From Leptospirillum sp. (GTDB lineage: Bacteria > Nitrospirota > Leptospirillia > Leptospirillales > Leptospirillaceae), in assembly GCA_027315205.1 (NCBI GenBank), contig DAHUYM010000006.1, forward strand, positions 1 to 64,000: a stretch of 64,000 nt of DNA. The letters are read 5' to 3'. The translations under genes were made by a program, and so were the position numbers. Below the pieces are notes generated by a model, which saw only the letters and a program-made list of their open reading frames with translations, did no database searches and had not been told where the DNA came from. Below, in pieces: positions 16,068 to 23,982 of the stretch; positions within the stretch are counted from its first letter, which is position 1, and every line of letters begins with the position of its first letter.

Positions 16068-17506
16068 CCGCTCCGGCTTCCCGAAACCCCGGCGTCTCCG
16101 GCGTTCTGGACCGATTGCCCTTCATGGGAATCGGACTTTCGACGGACCTTTACTTCCCCCCTCTCGAACCGATGCTGGACGCTCTCTTTCCCGAATCCCC
16201 ACCCCACTACATTGAAATCTTCCGGGGAAGGGCGTGCGATCTCGAGCGTGCACGAGCCGAGACCGTTCCCCGGACCATCCCGATGACCTACCACGGAGAC
16301 GCCCTCTGGTACACCCAGCCCGATTTTCCCGACAACCCCTCCTACCAGGAGGAAATCCGGCGGGCCAACCGTCACCTCGACACCCTGGAAGCACCCTGGA
16401 TGATCCACGAATGCGCCCAGAAAGCCCTCTTGGGCCGTACGTTCGGAGTCTACCTCCCTCCCGTTCTGTCCGACCGCTCCGCTGAATGGACCCGGCACAA
16501 CGCGCTGAGCCTGGCATCCCGGCTCGAAGGCCGGACCCTCCTGGTGGAAATCCCGCCCTTTCCGCTCTTTTCTGTCGGTGATTTGGGGGTCGGTGCCTTT
16601 TTCCGAGCCGTTGTCGGCGGCACCGATCTCGGACTGGGACTGGATATCGGCCATGCGCTGACAGCCTATAGGCTCCTGAACCCGTCTCCCTCGCCGGAAG
16701 GTCTGGCCAGCTGGCTCGATCGGGAGTTTCCGCTCGAACATGTGGTCGAGATCCACGTAGGGGGGATGGAGACGATCCCGAGCCCGTACGGCGTCTGGTT
16801 CTGGGACGACCATTCCCGGGAAATCCCCCAAATCCTGTGGGACTCCCTGGATGCCGTCCTGAGATACTGTACCCTCCCCGTCCTCAAAGGAGTGGCACTG
16901 GAAGTGGACAACAAGGAGATCCCCTTGGTGGCAAAGGAGTTCCGAACGTTCCGGCGCATTGTAGAACGGCGCTGGACCCGCTCGCCGTCTCCGATCCCCC
17001 TCCTTTCCCTTTCAGACTTCGCTTCCAAACCCTCCGAACCCGAAGACCGGAACGCACTCGAACAGGAATACGCGGATTACCTCGAAACGATTTTTTCAGC
17101 GCACCCGCCGGAGACGGCGAAAACATTGGGGATGCCCGGATTCTTCCGGGACCGCTTTCTTCCGGAAGACGTCTGGAGCTTCGGCGGCCACATCCCGGAT
17201 CTTTTTCCCAAATCGCTCTCCCGGATCGAACGATTCGTTCGCAGGCCGAAAGACGCGTTCGTGTCCTTTTTCCACGGGATTCCTTTGACAGATCTCGTAC
17301 CGTACGATTACCTCCGGACCAAGGTGACCGTTTTCGGCCTCTGGGTCGAAGCCTTGATCCGAAATTGCCAGATTCCTCCCGACACAATCGAAGAGATTCG
17401 CCGGCTGGCCCATCATGAAGGGAGACAGATCCTTGACGACCAGGAACGGATCAACGGGGATCCCCTCGGGGATCGAAACCGCGAGGGATACCTTCTCCAT
17501 GCCTAA
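16064..17506 (+). CDS. MNIO (DUF692) family iron oxidase with C-terminal extension
   Basis: Residues about 15-300 follow the TIM-barrel pattern of DUF692, now called multinuclear non-heme iron-dependent oxidases (MbnB, TglH). Family-like blocks, in order, are GIGLSTD, MTYHGDAL, MIHECAQ, LLVEIPPF, LGLDIGHA, EIHVGGM, WDDHSREI and ALEVDNKEIP. The His, Glu and Asp residues in these blocks are candidates for the iron ligands. Characterised members modify cysteines or other residues of ribosomal peptides. Usual length is about 280 residues; this protein has 480, with about 170 extra residues whose fold I do not recognise. No classical precursor peptide is evident; a Cys-Pro-rich lipoprotein follows with an 8-base overlap. 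Confidence 0.75.
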   Translation: MTAPASRNPGVSGVLDRLPFMGIGLSTDLYFPPLEPMLDALFPESPPHYIEIFRGRACDLERARAETVPRTIPMTYHGDALWYTQPDFPDNPSYQEEIRRANRHLDTLEAPWMIHECAQKALLGRTFGVYLPPVLSDRSAEWTRHNALSLASRLEGRTLLVEIPPFPLFSVGDLGVGAFFRAVVGGTDLGLGLDIGHALTAYRLLNPSPSPEGLASWLDREFPLEHVVEIHVGGMETIPSPYGVWFWDDHSREIPQILWDSLDAVLRYCTLPVLKGVALEVDNKEIPLVAKEFRTFRRIVERRWTRSPSPIPLLSLSDFASKPSEPEDRNALEQEYADYLETIFSAHPPETAKTLGMPGFFRDRFLPEDVWSFGGHIPDLFPKSLSRIERFVRRPKDAFVSFFHGIPLTDLVPYDYLRTKVTVFGLWVEALIRNCQIPPDTIEEIRRLAHHEGRQILDDQERINGDPLGDRNREGYLLHA

Positions 17507-18260
17507 ACACTCGACATTGAGAAGACTGGCGATCGCATTCATGTTCCTGCTCTCCCTTGGAGCGTGCCAGACCCCCCGAATGGCGTCCGCAGTTGACGAA
17601 GACGTGACCGTGAAGGGTCGCGTTTTGGTAGACCACCGGGTTCCGGGACGTGTAAGACTCTTTTTTTCCGCCCAAAAAACGGGGAAACCATCGAAGGAAA
17701 TCCCGACGAATGCCTCCGGGGAGTTCAAAACGACTCTTCCCCCGGGAATTTATCGGATACGGGCCTCTCCGACCTCGGCGTGCCCCGTCCGGAATACCCT
17801 GGTCATTCCTCCGTCCCAGAAGGGAGAACTTTCGATCCTCCTGAAGACGACACCGCTTGGCTTCATGCATTGCACCCCATCGCACATCGCCCTTTTATCG
17901 GCAACCGGCATGGAGTCGTCGACCCTAAAGAGCCCGCCCTTAAACAATGTCGGAGGATTCTGGACACCCGCTCCAGGAGTGCCCGCAACCCTTTTCCTTG
18001 AGGACGACCCCGGGAATGGGTCCCTTCGGCAAATCCCCGTCGGTCCGAAAGGCCATTTCCCTATCAAGGGCATTTCTCCGGGGGCCTATAAGCTCGTGGC
18101 GCTGGTTGCGGGTTTCTGCCCGGTATCGGTGCGTTTTTCGGTCCTTCCGGCGACGCGGTATCTGGTCCTCAAGGTACCCCGCTTCCATCCAGGTTCTCCT
18201 TGTCCCGGAGCGAGTGCCGCTCTTCACGACCGGGCCTTTGCCCTTCCCGAGGGAGAATAA
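17499..18260 (+). CDS. Lipoprotein with repeated Cys-Pro motifs, unknown function
   Basis: The chosen start ATG 17499 gives a 253-residue protein with a basic N-terminus, a hydrophobic stretch and a lipobox LGAC (Cys near residue 26), so it should be a lipidated envelope protein. Two carboxypeptidase-regulatory-like beta-sandwich segments can be suggested (SGEFKTTLPPGIYRIRASP and KGHFPIKGISPGAYKLVAL). The mature part has four further cysteines, three in Cys-Pro pairs (ACPV, FCPV, PCPG). It overlaps the end of the MNIO gene, so co-expression is likely. It could be a partner or substrate, but there is no direct evidence. Confidence 0.75.
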   Translation: MPKHSTLRRLAIAFMFLLSLGACQTPRMASAVDEDVTVKGRVLVDHRVPGRVRLFFSAQKTGKPSKEIPTNASGEFKTTLPPGIYRIRASPTSACPVRNTLVIPPSQKGELSILLKTTPLGFMHCTPSHIALLSATGMESSTLKSPPLNNVGGFWTPAPGVPATLFLEDDPGNGSLRQIPVGPKGHFPIKGISPGAYKLVALVAGFCPVSVRFSVLPATRYLVLKVPRFHPGSPCPGASAALHDRAFALPEGE

Positions 18261-18357
18261 CGGGCAGAGACACCGTAAAAATCTTTTCTTTTAAGGAAAT
18301 CTGGTCTAACATGTGACCTGTGAACCGACCTTTTTATCTGCCCTAGAAGGAGATAAC

Positions 18358-19407
18358 GTGCAGGTTCTGTCCTTTCCGGTCCAGGAAAATTCCCTCTTCG
18401 GCATCCGCATGAACGACGTGTTCAAGATCCTCGGGTCATCCTCCCTCAAGCCCAATACCGACAAGACATCGGACATCGTCGGAACCGTCCGGGAAGGCGA
18501 CAGGGAAATCCCGGTCCATACCCCCTATCGATGGATTTCTTCGGGCACTCAAAATTCGGATCCGCTCACCAGAATCCTTGTCGTTTCGGCGGAAAACGGC
18601 GGGCGTTTCGGCATAGGAATCTCGAAAATGGGCAAGGTTCTCCGGGTTCAAGGCACTAAAACTTCGCGTCCCGGGACATCGCATGCCTTCCTTCTCGAGG
18701 CGAAAACCTTCGACGGGTCGCCGATCCTGATTGTCGATCCCGACCTTTTCCTCTCCGGCAAGACCGGCGATGCCTCCGGCCCGACCTCCTCCCATTCCGG
18801 AAAAACCAGGCAACCGGAAAATCCGGGCCCCCCTGGAGCGACGGACGACCTGATCTCCCAAATCGGAAAAACTGCGCGGGAGATCCAGAAAATCCTCTCC
18901 CTTTCCGATACGATGATTGATGCGATGAAACTGATGGAGAACAATCTTCCCAAGACCTCGGACGCCCTGGAAGCCGTGTCGAAGATGACCGAAGAGGCGG
19001 CGCACAAGATCCTGGGTGTCCTGGAATCGGCCGTAACCACAAATCAGGAGGTCAGAAACCGTCTTTCTTCCCTGAAAGAACACCCCGAAACCCTGGATCA
19101 GACCTTGAATTCGGTCCATGCCCTTCTCGAAGAGGAGGAAGGCCGGATCATGCAGGGATTCGAAGCCATGGTCTTCCAGGATCTGGTCGGGCAGAACATC
19201 CGACAGATGACGCGAACGCTCAACGAACTCGAAAAAAAGCTTCTCGAGATTCTGATCGAGTTCTCCCCGTCCGCTTCCAAGGAGGAAAAAGAGCCGGAGA
19301 AGGCAACGGACTCTCCCATTCCCGGTCTCGACCTGAAAGGCGTCCCCGGGCAGTCGGCCATCTCGCAGGATTCAGTCGACAAGCTCCTGTCCGAATTCGG
19401 ATTCTGA
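18358..19407 (+). CDS. CheW-CheZ fusion chemotaxis protein
   Basis: Residues about 3-130 look like a CheW domain (FPVQENSLFGIRMNDVFKIL, GRFGIGISKMGKVLRV), the adaptor that couples receptors to CheA. After a Ser/Pro-rich linker (about 135-165), the remainder matches CheZ, the phosphatase that removes phosphate from CheY. It has the long helical hairpin, the active-site motif FQDLVGQ with the catalytic Asp and Gln, and the C-terminal CheY-binding tail SQDSVDKLLSEFGF. The GTG start at 18358 follows AAGGAGATAA. Fusing adaptor and phosphatase would place CheY-P removal at the receptor array. No other che gene is in the window. Confidence 0.85.
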   Translation: MQVLSFPVQENSLFGIRMNDVFKILGSSSLKPNTDKTSDIVGTVREGDREIPVHTPYRWISSGTQNSDPLTRILVVSAENGGRFGIGISKMGKVLRVQGTKTSRPGTSHAFLLEAKTFDGSPILIVDPDLFLSGKTGDASGPTSSHSGKTRQPENPGPPGATDDLISQIGKTAREIQKILSLSDTMIDAMKLMENNLPKTSDALEAVSKMTEEAAHKILGVLESAVTTNQEVRNRLSSLKEHPETLDQTLNSVHALLEEEEGRIMQGFEAMVFQDLVGQNIRQMTRTLNELEKKLLEILIEFSPSASKEEKEPEKATDSPIPGLDLKGVPGQSAISQDSVDKLLSEFGF

Positions 19408-19474
19408 ACCCGCCTTCATTCGGAGCCCTCCCGGACCGCTTGCCTTTACGTTTTTTCGAAGGAGCGAATACGGC

Positions 19475-19558
19475 ATGGATGACTGCTTTCGCCTTCCGGG
19501 CGACCCTTCCTTCCGATTCCAGTCGTCGGGCGCCTCCCCGGGGCCTGTTACCCGATGA
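19475..19558 (+). CDS. 27-codon leader ORF translationally coupled to the GGDEF-EAL gene
   Basis: An ATG at 19475 lies 10 bases after AAGGAG and opens a frame of 27 codons (MDDCFRLPGDP...). Its TGA overlaps the ATG of the large c-di-GMP gene as ATGA. The large gene has no good ribosome binding site of its own. The arrangement suggests that translation of the leader delivers ribosomes to the downstream gene. The peptide itself has no recognisable domain. It could still be a chance frame. Confidence 0.5.
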   Translation: MDDCFRLPGDPSFRFQSSGASPGPVTR

Positions 19559-22500
19559 AAAAGACCCTCTCCTATCGCCGTCTCATCAGGCTCTATGCCA
19601 CCCTGAGCCAGGTCAACCAGGCAATTCTCCGGGCTTCATCACCCGATTCCTTCATGGAAGAGATCTGCCAGATCGCCGTCCATTTCGGAAAATTCAAGTT
19701 CGTCTGGATCGGACTGGTCGACAAGGACTCCAAAAGGGTTCTTCCGGTCGCGCATGCCGGTGACTCCAACGGATATCTAAACTCCATCTCGATCTCGGTC
19801 GATCCGGACCGCCAGGACAGCCACGGCCCCACGGGAAGAGCGATCCTCACCGGCAAATCCCAAGTCGTCCAAGACTTCGAACACGACAAAAGGACGGTGT
19901 TCTGGCAAAAGGAAGCGCGGAAACGGGGTTTTCGCTCCTCGATGGCGGTACCCATTTCCCGGCACGGGGAAAGGATCGGAGCCCTCATGCTGTATGCGGG
20001 GGAAAAGCGTTTCTTCGAATCCCCTGAAAAAAAGCTCATCGCGGAAATCGCCAAGGACATCTCTTTCGCCCTGACCCATATGGATTCCGAAGCCCGCCGC
20101 AAGGCGGCAGAAAGAGAGATCCATGAAAACCAGCGGCGCCTCTCCATCCTTCTAGAAACCAGCCTGACCGTCAACAGGATCTTCGATACCCCTTCCCTCA
20201 TGAAACAGCTGATCCTCATGGGGATCGAGCTTACGGACGCGACGAAAGGAGGATATTCCCTCAGGCGCGAGTCCAAGATCGTATGCGAAACCTTTTTCGA
20301 TGGAGAGGACTGGATTCCCTATCGCGCCGAATTCGCTATCGGCGATGGGGTGCACGGATGGGTCTGGAACCACAGGGCTCCCTATGTCACGAACGATCCA
20401 GGGAACGATCCCGTCCTCTCGGAACGCGAGAGATCGATGATCAAACCCCGGAATCTGATCATCGTGCCGATCCTGTCTGCCACTGGAGATTTTTTGGGCG
20501 CAATCAAGCTGATCGACAAAAAAAACCACGAATCCTTCGGTCCCCCCGAGATCAAGATCCTTGAAAGTCTTGCAGCACAAGCCGCGGTGGCCCTCGAAAA
20601 CGCCTACCTCGTTCAGGATATTTCCCGTTCGGAATCCGATCTCAGGCTCTACAAGCGAGCGATCGAGAGCTCGATCCTCGCATTGACCATTGCAGACGCC
20701 AGAATGCCGGATTTTCCGCTCATCTACGTCAATCCGCGGTTTTGCGCACTGACCGGATATGCCGCAGAGGAAGTGCTCGGAAGGAATTGCCGTTTCCTCC
20801 AGGGCGACGACCGGGACCAGGAAGGTCTTGCCGGATTGCGAAGGGCCTTGGAAAACGGGGATACGTTTGAAACCGTCCTCAAAAACTATAGAAAAGACGG
20901 GACGCCTTTCATGAACCGGATTTCCATTTTTCCCGTTCACGACAAGGAAGGCCGGGTCACTCACGTAGTCGGGATCCAGAACGACATCTCCGAAACGCTC
21001 GACCTGCAGAAAGGCAAGGACCTTTCCGCACGCGTATTCGAAATGGCCAGCGACGGGATCATGATCACCGATCGCGACAACCGGATCGTCCAGGTGAACC
21101 GGGCTTTTTCAGAGCTCACCGGTTATCCCTCCGACGAAATACTCCACAAGGATCCCAAGATTCTTGCGTCCGGACGCCACAACGCGTCTTTTTACCAGTC
21201 GATGTGGCAGGACATACAGATGCTCGATCATTGGCAGGGAGAAATCTGGAACCGCCGGAAAACCGGAGAGATCTTCCCGGAATGGCTTTCAGTGAGCGTC
21301 ATCCGGAACACCGACGGAAACGTCGAGAATTTTATCGGAATCTTCCACGATCTGACGGGACTCAAGGCGTCCGAAGAACGGATCGCCTTCCTGGCCTACC
21401 ACGATCCCCTGACGGGGCTCCCCAACAGGGTCCTTCTCCGGGACCGGCTCGAGCACGCTCTCACACAGGCCCGCCGAAACCAGAAAGAACTCGGGATCGT
21501 CCTCATCGACCTCGACGGCTTCAAGGACATCAACGACCTCATGGGCCATCATGCCGGCGACCGTCTGTTGGTCGAGATGGCCGCCCGGATGACCTCCACG
21601 GTACGGGCCTCCGACACGGTCTGCCGGCTGGGGGGGGACGAATTTCTCCTCGTCCTTCCCGATCTCGCCGACGTCGCCGAACTCTCCCGCCTGGTCGAAC
21701 GCATTTTCAGCGAAATCCGGGAGCCTGTCGAAATCGGAGGGAAATCCATCTCGGTGACGGCAAGCGGAGGAATAACTCTTTACCCCATCGACTCGTCCGA
21801 CATCGACGACCTGATGCGACACGCGGATATCGCGATGTACAACGCGAAAAACGGGGGACGGAACAGGGTCCGATACTACGAGCGGGACATGGAAGGGGAA
21901 CTGAGAAAGAAGGAACAGCTCCGCACGGATATCCGGAACGCAATGCTGGAAAATCAGTTCTTTCTCGTCTATCAACCCCAGGTCAACCTTCTGACGGGAG
22001 AGGTGTTCGGCGTCGAAGCCCTCATCCGATGGCGTACGGCTGACGGAACCATCCGATACCCCGGAGAGTTCCTCCCCGCGATCGAGGAAGAGGAAATATC
22101 GGTCGAAATCGGCAGATGGGTTCTCAGGGAGGCGTTCCTGCAGGCGAAAGACTGGAAAAACCACGGCATCATTCTTCGTGTCGGGGTCAACGTCTCCCCC
22201 CGCCATTTCGTTTCGGGTTCCCTGGAAAACGACCTCAGAAACCTTACGGGGGAAATCGGAATCGTCGAAGGCATGATCGAACTCGAAATCACGGAAAACA
22301 CGATGATACGGGACATCCGGGAAGCGCAGCGCATCGTCCGGGCCTGCCGGCATTACGGAATGCGGTTTGCACTCGACGATTTCGGGACCGGATTCACTTC
22401 GCTTACGACGATCAAGACCCTCCTGCCCGACACTCTCAAGGTCGACCAGACCTTCCTCAGGGAAATGAGCGTCGGGAAAACCAACCGGGCGATCCTGGAA

Positions 22501-22698
22501 AGCATCATGATGATCGGGAAAAGTTTTAGGGAAACCGTTGTCCAGGAGGGGATCGAAACACCGGACGAAGCCCGTGTCCTTCTCGAAATGGGGTGCCACT
22601 TCGGGCAGGGGTATCTGATCGCGAAACCCATGAATGTCTCGGACATCCCGGGATTTCTGCAGGTCTGGAAACAGGAAAAGCGCTGGACGGAATTCTGA
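19555..22698 (+). CDS. c-di-GMP signalling protein, GAF-GAF-PAS-PAS-GGDEF-EAL
   Basis: The 1047-residue soluble protein has two GAF domains (about 25-180 and 195-350) and two PAS domains (about 365-485, with the LOV-like GRNCRFLQGDD motif, and 490-610). A GGDEF domain follows (about 615-785) and an EAL domain (about 795-1045). GGDEF is intact at about 694, with an RASD inhibition site five residues before it. EAL is intact (VEALIRW), with DDFGTG, KVDQTF and EGIET present, so both synthesis and hydrolysis of c-di-GMP look possible. The NCRFLQ motif carries the Cys that binds flavin in LOV sensors, raising the possibility of blue-light or redox sensing. It follows the CheW-CheZ gene and a coupled leader ORF. 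Confidence 0.93.
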   Translation: MKKTLSYRRLIRLYATLSQVNQAILRASSPDSFMEEICQIAVHFGKFKFVWIGLVDKDSKRVLPVAHAGDSNGYLNSISISVDPDRQDSHGPTGRAILTGKSQVVQDFEHDKRTVFWQKEARKRGFRSSMAVPISRHGERIGALMLYAGEKRFFESPEKKLIAEIAKDISFALTHMDSEARRKAAEREIHENQRRLSILLETSLTVNRIFDTPSLMKQLILMGIELTDATKGGYSLRRESKIVCETFFDGEDWIPYRAEFAIGDGVHGWVWNHRAPYVTNDPGNDPVLSERERSMIKPRNLIIVPILSATGDFLGAIKLIDKKNHESFGPPEIKILESLAAQAAVALENAYLVQDISRSESDLRLYKRAIESSILALTIADARMPDFPLIYVNPRFCALTGYAAEEVLGRNCRFLQGDDRDQEGLAGLRRALENGDTFETVLKNYRKDGTPFMNRISIFPVHDKEGRVTHVVGIQNDISETLDLQKGKDLSARVFEMASDGIMITDRDNRIVQVNRAFSELTGYPSDEILHKDPKILASGRHNASFYQSMWQDIQMLDHWQGEIWNRRKTGEIFPEWLSVSVIRNTDGNVENFIGIFHDLTGLKASEERIAFLAYHDPLTGLPNRVLLRDRLEHALTQARRNQKELGIVLIDLDGFKDINDLMGHHAGDRLLVEMAARMTSTVRASDTVCRLGGDEFLLVLPDLADVAELSRLVERIFSEIREPVEIGGKSISVTASGGITLYPIDSSDIDDLMRHADIAMYNAKNGGRNRVRYYERDMEGELRKKEQLRTDIRNAMLENQFFLVYQPQVNLLTGEVFGVEALIRWRTADGTIRYPGEFLPAIEEEEISVEIGRWVLREAFLQAKDWKNHGIILRVGVNVSPRHFVSGSLENDLRNLTGEIGIVEGMIELEITENTMIRDIREAQRIVRACRHYGMRFALDDFGTGFTSLTTIKTLLPDTLKVDQTFLREMSVGKTNRAILESIMMIGKSFRETVVQEGIETPDEARVLLEMGCHFGQGYLIAKPMNVSDIPGFLQVWKQEKRWTEF

Positions 22699-22720
22699 CG
22701 CGTTCTTACACCCGGGCCAC

Positions 22721-22749
22721 TTGTCCCGGGTATGGACGTATGGTATTTT
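22721..22749 (+). promoter_or_regulatory. Putative promoter of the YggX-like gene
   Basis: TTGTCC (22721-22726) and TATTTT (22744-22749) are spaced by 17 bases, and TGG directly before the -10 gives an extended -10. The -35 overlaps one arm of the inverted repeat ACCCGGG/CCCGGGT (22710-22716 and 22725-22731), which could act as an operator or end the upstream transcript. Confidence 0.45.
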
Positions 22750-22853
22750 GAACGTTCACAAAAGCCCACAACGGGTGCCGGATCCTTCCGGTGTCCATTT
22801 TCGAATATGGCATTCCCGATTCGGGAAACGCGGATATCACAAAGGAGTGCCTG

Positions 22854-23096
22854 ATGGCGATCGTTCATTGCAGCCGTTGCGGCGCGGACGCGGAGGGTCT
22901 GGAAGCACCGCCTTTCCCGTCGGCCTTCGGCAAGGAAGTTCAGGATTCGGTATGCAAGATTTGCTGGACAGCATGGGAAGACATGCGGGTCAAGGTCATT
23001 AACGAATACCGCTTGAATCTGGGCCTTCCAGAACACAGGACGATGCTTGTCAACATCACCCGTGAGTTTTTCAACCTCAAGAAACCCGAGGCCTGA
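22854..23096 (+). CDS. YggX-like Fe(II)-trafficking protein with two CxxC pairs
   Basis: The 80-residue protein aligns by eye with the YggX family, small proteins linked to protection of iron-sulfur clusters and to iron handling. Shared features are the DAEGLEAPP region, FGKEVQDSVCKICWTAWEDM, INEYRLN and EHR-x-x-L. Unlike enteric YggX, it has Cys pairs CSRC near residue 6 and CKIC near residue 36, forming a potential metal-binding site. The ATG follows AAAGGAG at a good distance. It stands alone behind its own promoter and converges with the proline dehydrogenase gene. Confidence 0.75.
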   Translation: MAIVHCSRCGADAEGLEAPPFPSAFGKEVQDSVCKICWTAWEDMRVKVINEYRLNLGLPEHRTMLVNITREFFNLKKPEA

Positions 23097-23103
23097 GTCG
23101 ACC

Positions 23104-23131
23104 GCCGCCTGCCCGGAAGCGGTCGGGCGGC
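23104..23131. terminator. Hairpin between convergent genes, possible bidirectional terminator
   Basis: GCCGCC (23104-23109) and GGCGGC (23126-23131), with further partial pairing inside, form a GC-rich stem in the 66-base gap between convergent genes. There is no clean T-run on either side, so termination may be inefficient or Rho-assisted. Confidence 0.4.
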
Positions 23132-23162
23132 AATCGCCGGGATTTCTCTTCTTTCCCTTCTC

Positions 23163-23957
23163 TCACAAGGCACTTACCCTTTCAATATATGATTCCGGAT
23201 TCGAACCGTAGGGAAGATAGAGTGTGACTGGAAATCCCCCTTCGTAAAGAAGGGTCCGGATTCTGTCCTCCCTTACACCCATGTACATCTGGAACTCCAT
23301 CATCCTCGGATGGGTCGACTGGAGTTTTGCCGCCGCCTGGAGAATGGCCTCATCGTGAGTGGCGATCGCGAACATCGCCCCTTCCGAGAAAAGAAGCTCC
23401 ATGTCCCTCAGGTACCGGCGACGGATCTCATCCGTGTCCTGGGCCCCCGTCTCCCGGGAGCCCGGGGGATGGTGCCCCTTGACGAGCCGGATGCGTCCCC
23501 GGGCGGTGATGACGCGCTTGAGATCGGAAGAGGTCCGGTCCAGGCTCGACTGGAGAGTGATGGAAAGATGAGGAAACGATTTCCTGAGTTTGAAATAGGC
23601 CTCGAGGATCGGGTCCACCCACTCCCCTTCTTCCATTTCGATCCAGCAGGCAAGCGCGAATTCTTCACCTGCCCGGATCACCCCGGATACGGCATCGAGC
23701 GCTCCTGCCGGGGATTCCCGGAAACCCAGATCGGACAATTTGAGCGAAATCCCGCCGCGAATCATCCTCATCCCCATCTGGCGGGCAAGTTCCTTCAGGG
23801 AGTCGACCCTGGAAGACAAGGTCTCTCCCTGGGAAGCGTCAATCCCCAGCGGGGCCAGCAGTGTTCCGATTCCTTCCTTGTTCAGGTGACGTGCCTTTTC
23901 CAGCGCTTCCTGACAGGAGGGTCCGGCAATATAGCGATCGATCAGGTTTTGGTCCAC
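23163..23957 (-). CDS. Proline dehydrogenase
   Basis: This flavoenzyme oxidises proline to pyrroline-5-carboxylate and passes electrons to quinone. The 264-residue protein is a short PRODH barrel. Recognisable blocks are ISLKLSDLGF near the start, LVKGHH (the Lys strand), AIATHDEAILQAA, and the C-terminal FQMYMGVREDRIRTLLYEGG...YLPYG, the family signature. The usual R-R-x-x-N of the last helix is not clear; the protein ends shortly after PESYIERVSAL. Monofunctional enzymes usually have about 300 residues. No pyrroline-carboxylate dehydrogenase gene is nearby. It follows the SNF2 gene by 25 bases on the same strand. Confidence 0.8.
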   Translation of the reverse strand: MDQNLIDRYIAGPSCQEALEKARHLNKEGIGTLLAPLGIDASQGETLSSRVDSLKELARQMGMRMIRGGISLKLSDLGFRESPAGALDAVSGVIRAGEEFALACWIEMEEGEWVDPILEAYFKLRKSFPHLSITLQSSLDRTSSDLKRVITARGRIRLVKGHHPPGSRETGAQDTDEIRRRYLRDMELLFSEGAMFAIATHDEAILQAAAKLQSTHPRMMEFQMYMGVREDRIRTLLYEGGFPVTLYLPYGSNPESYIERVSAL

Positions 23958-23982
23958 GCAACCTCCCAGTAACGGTACTTGC

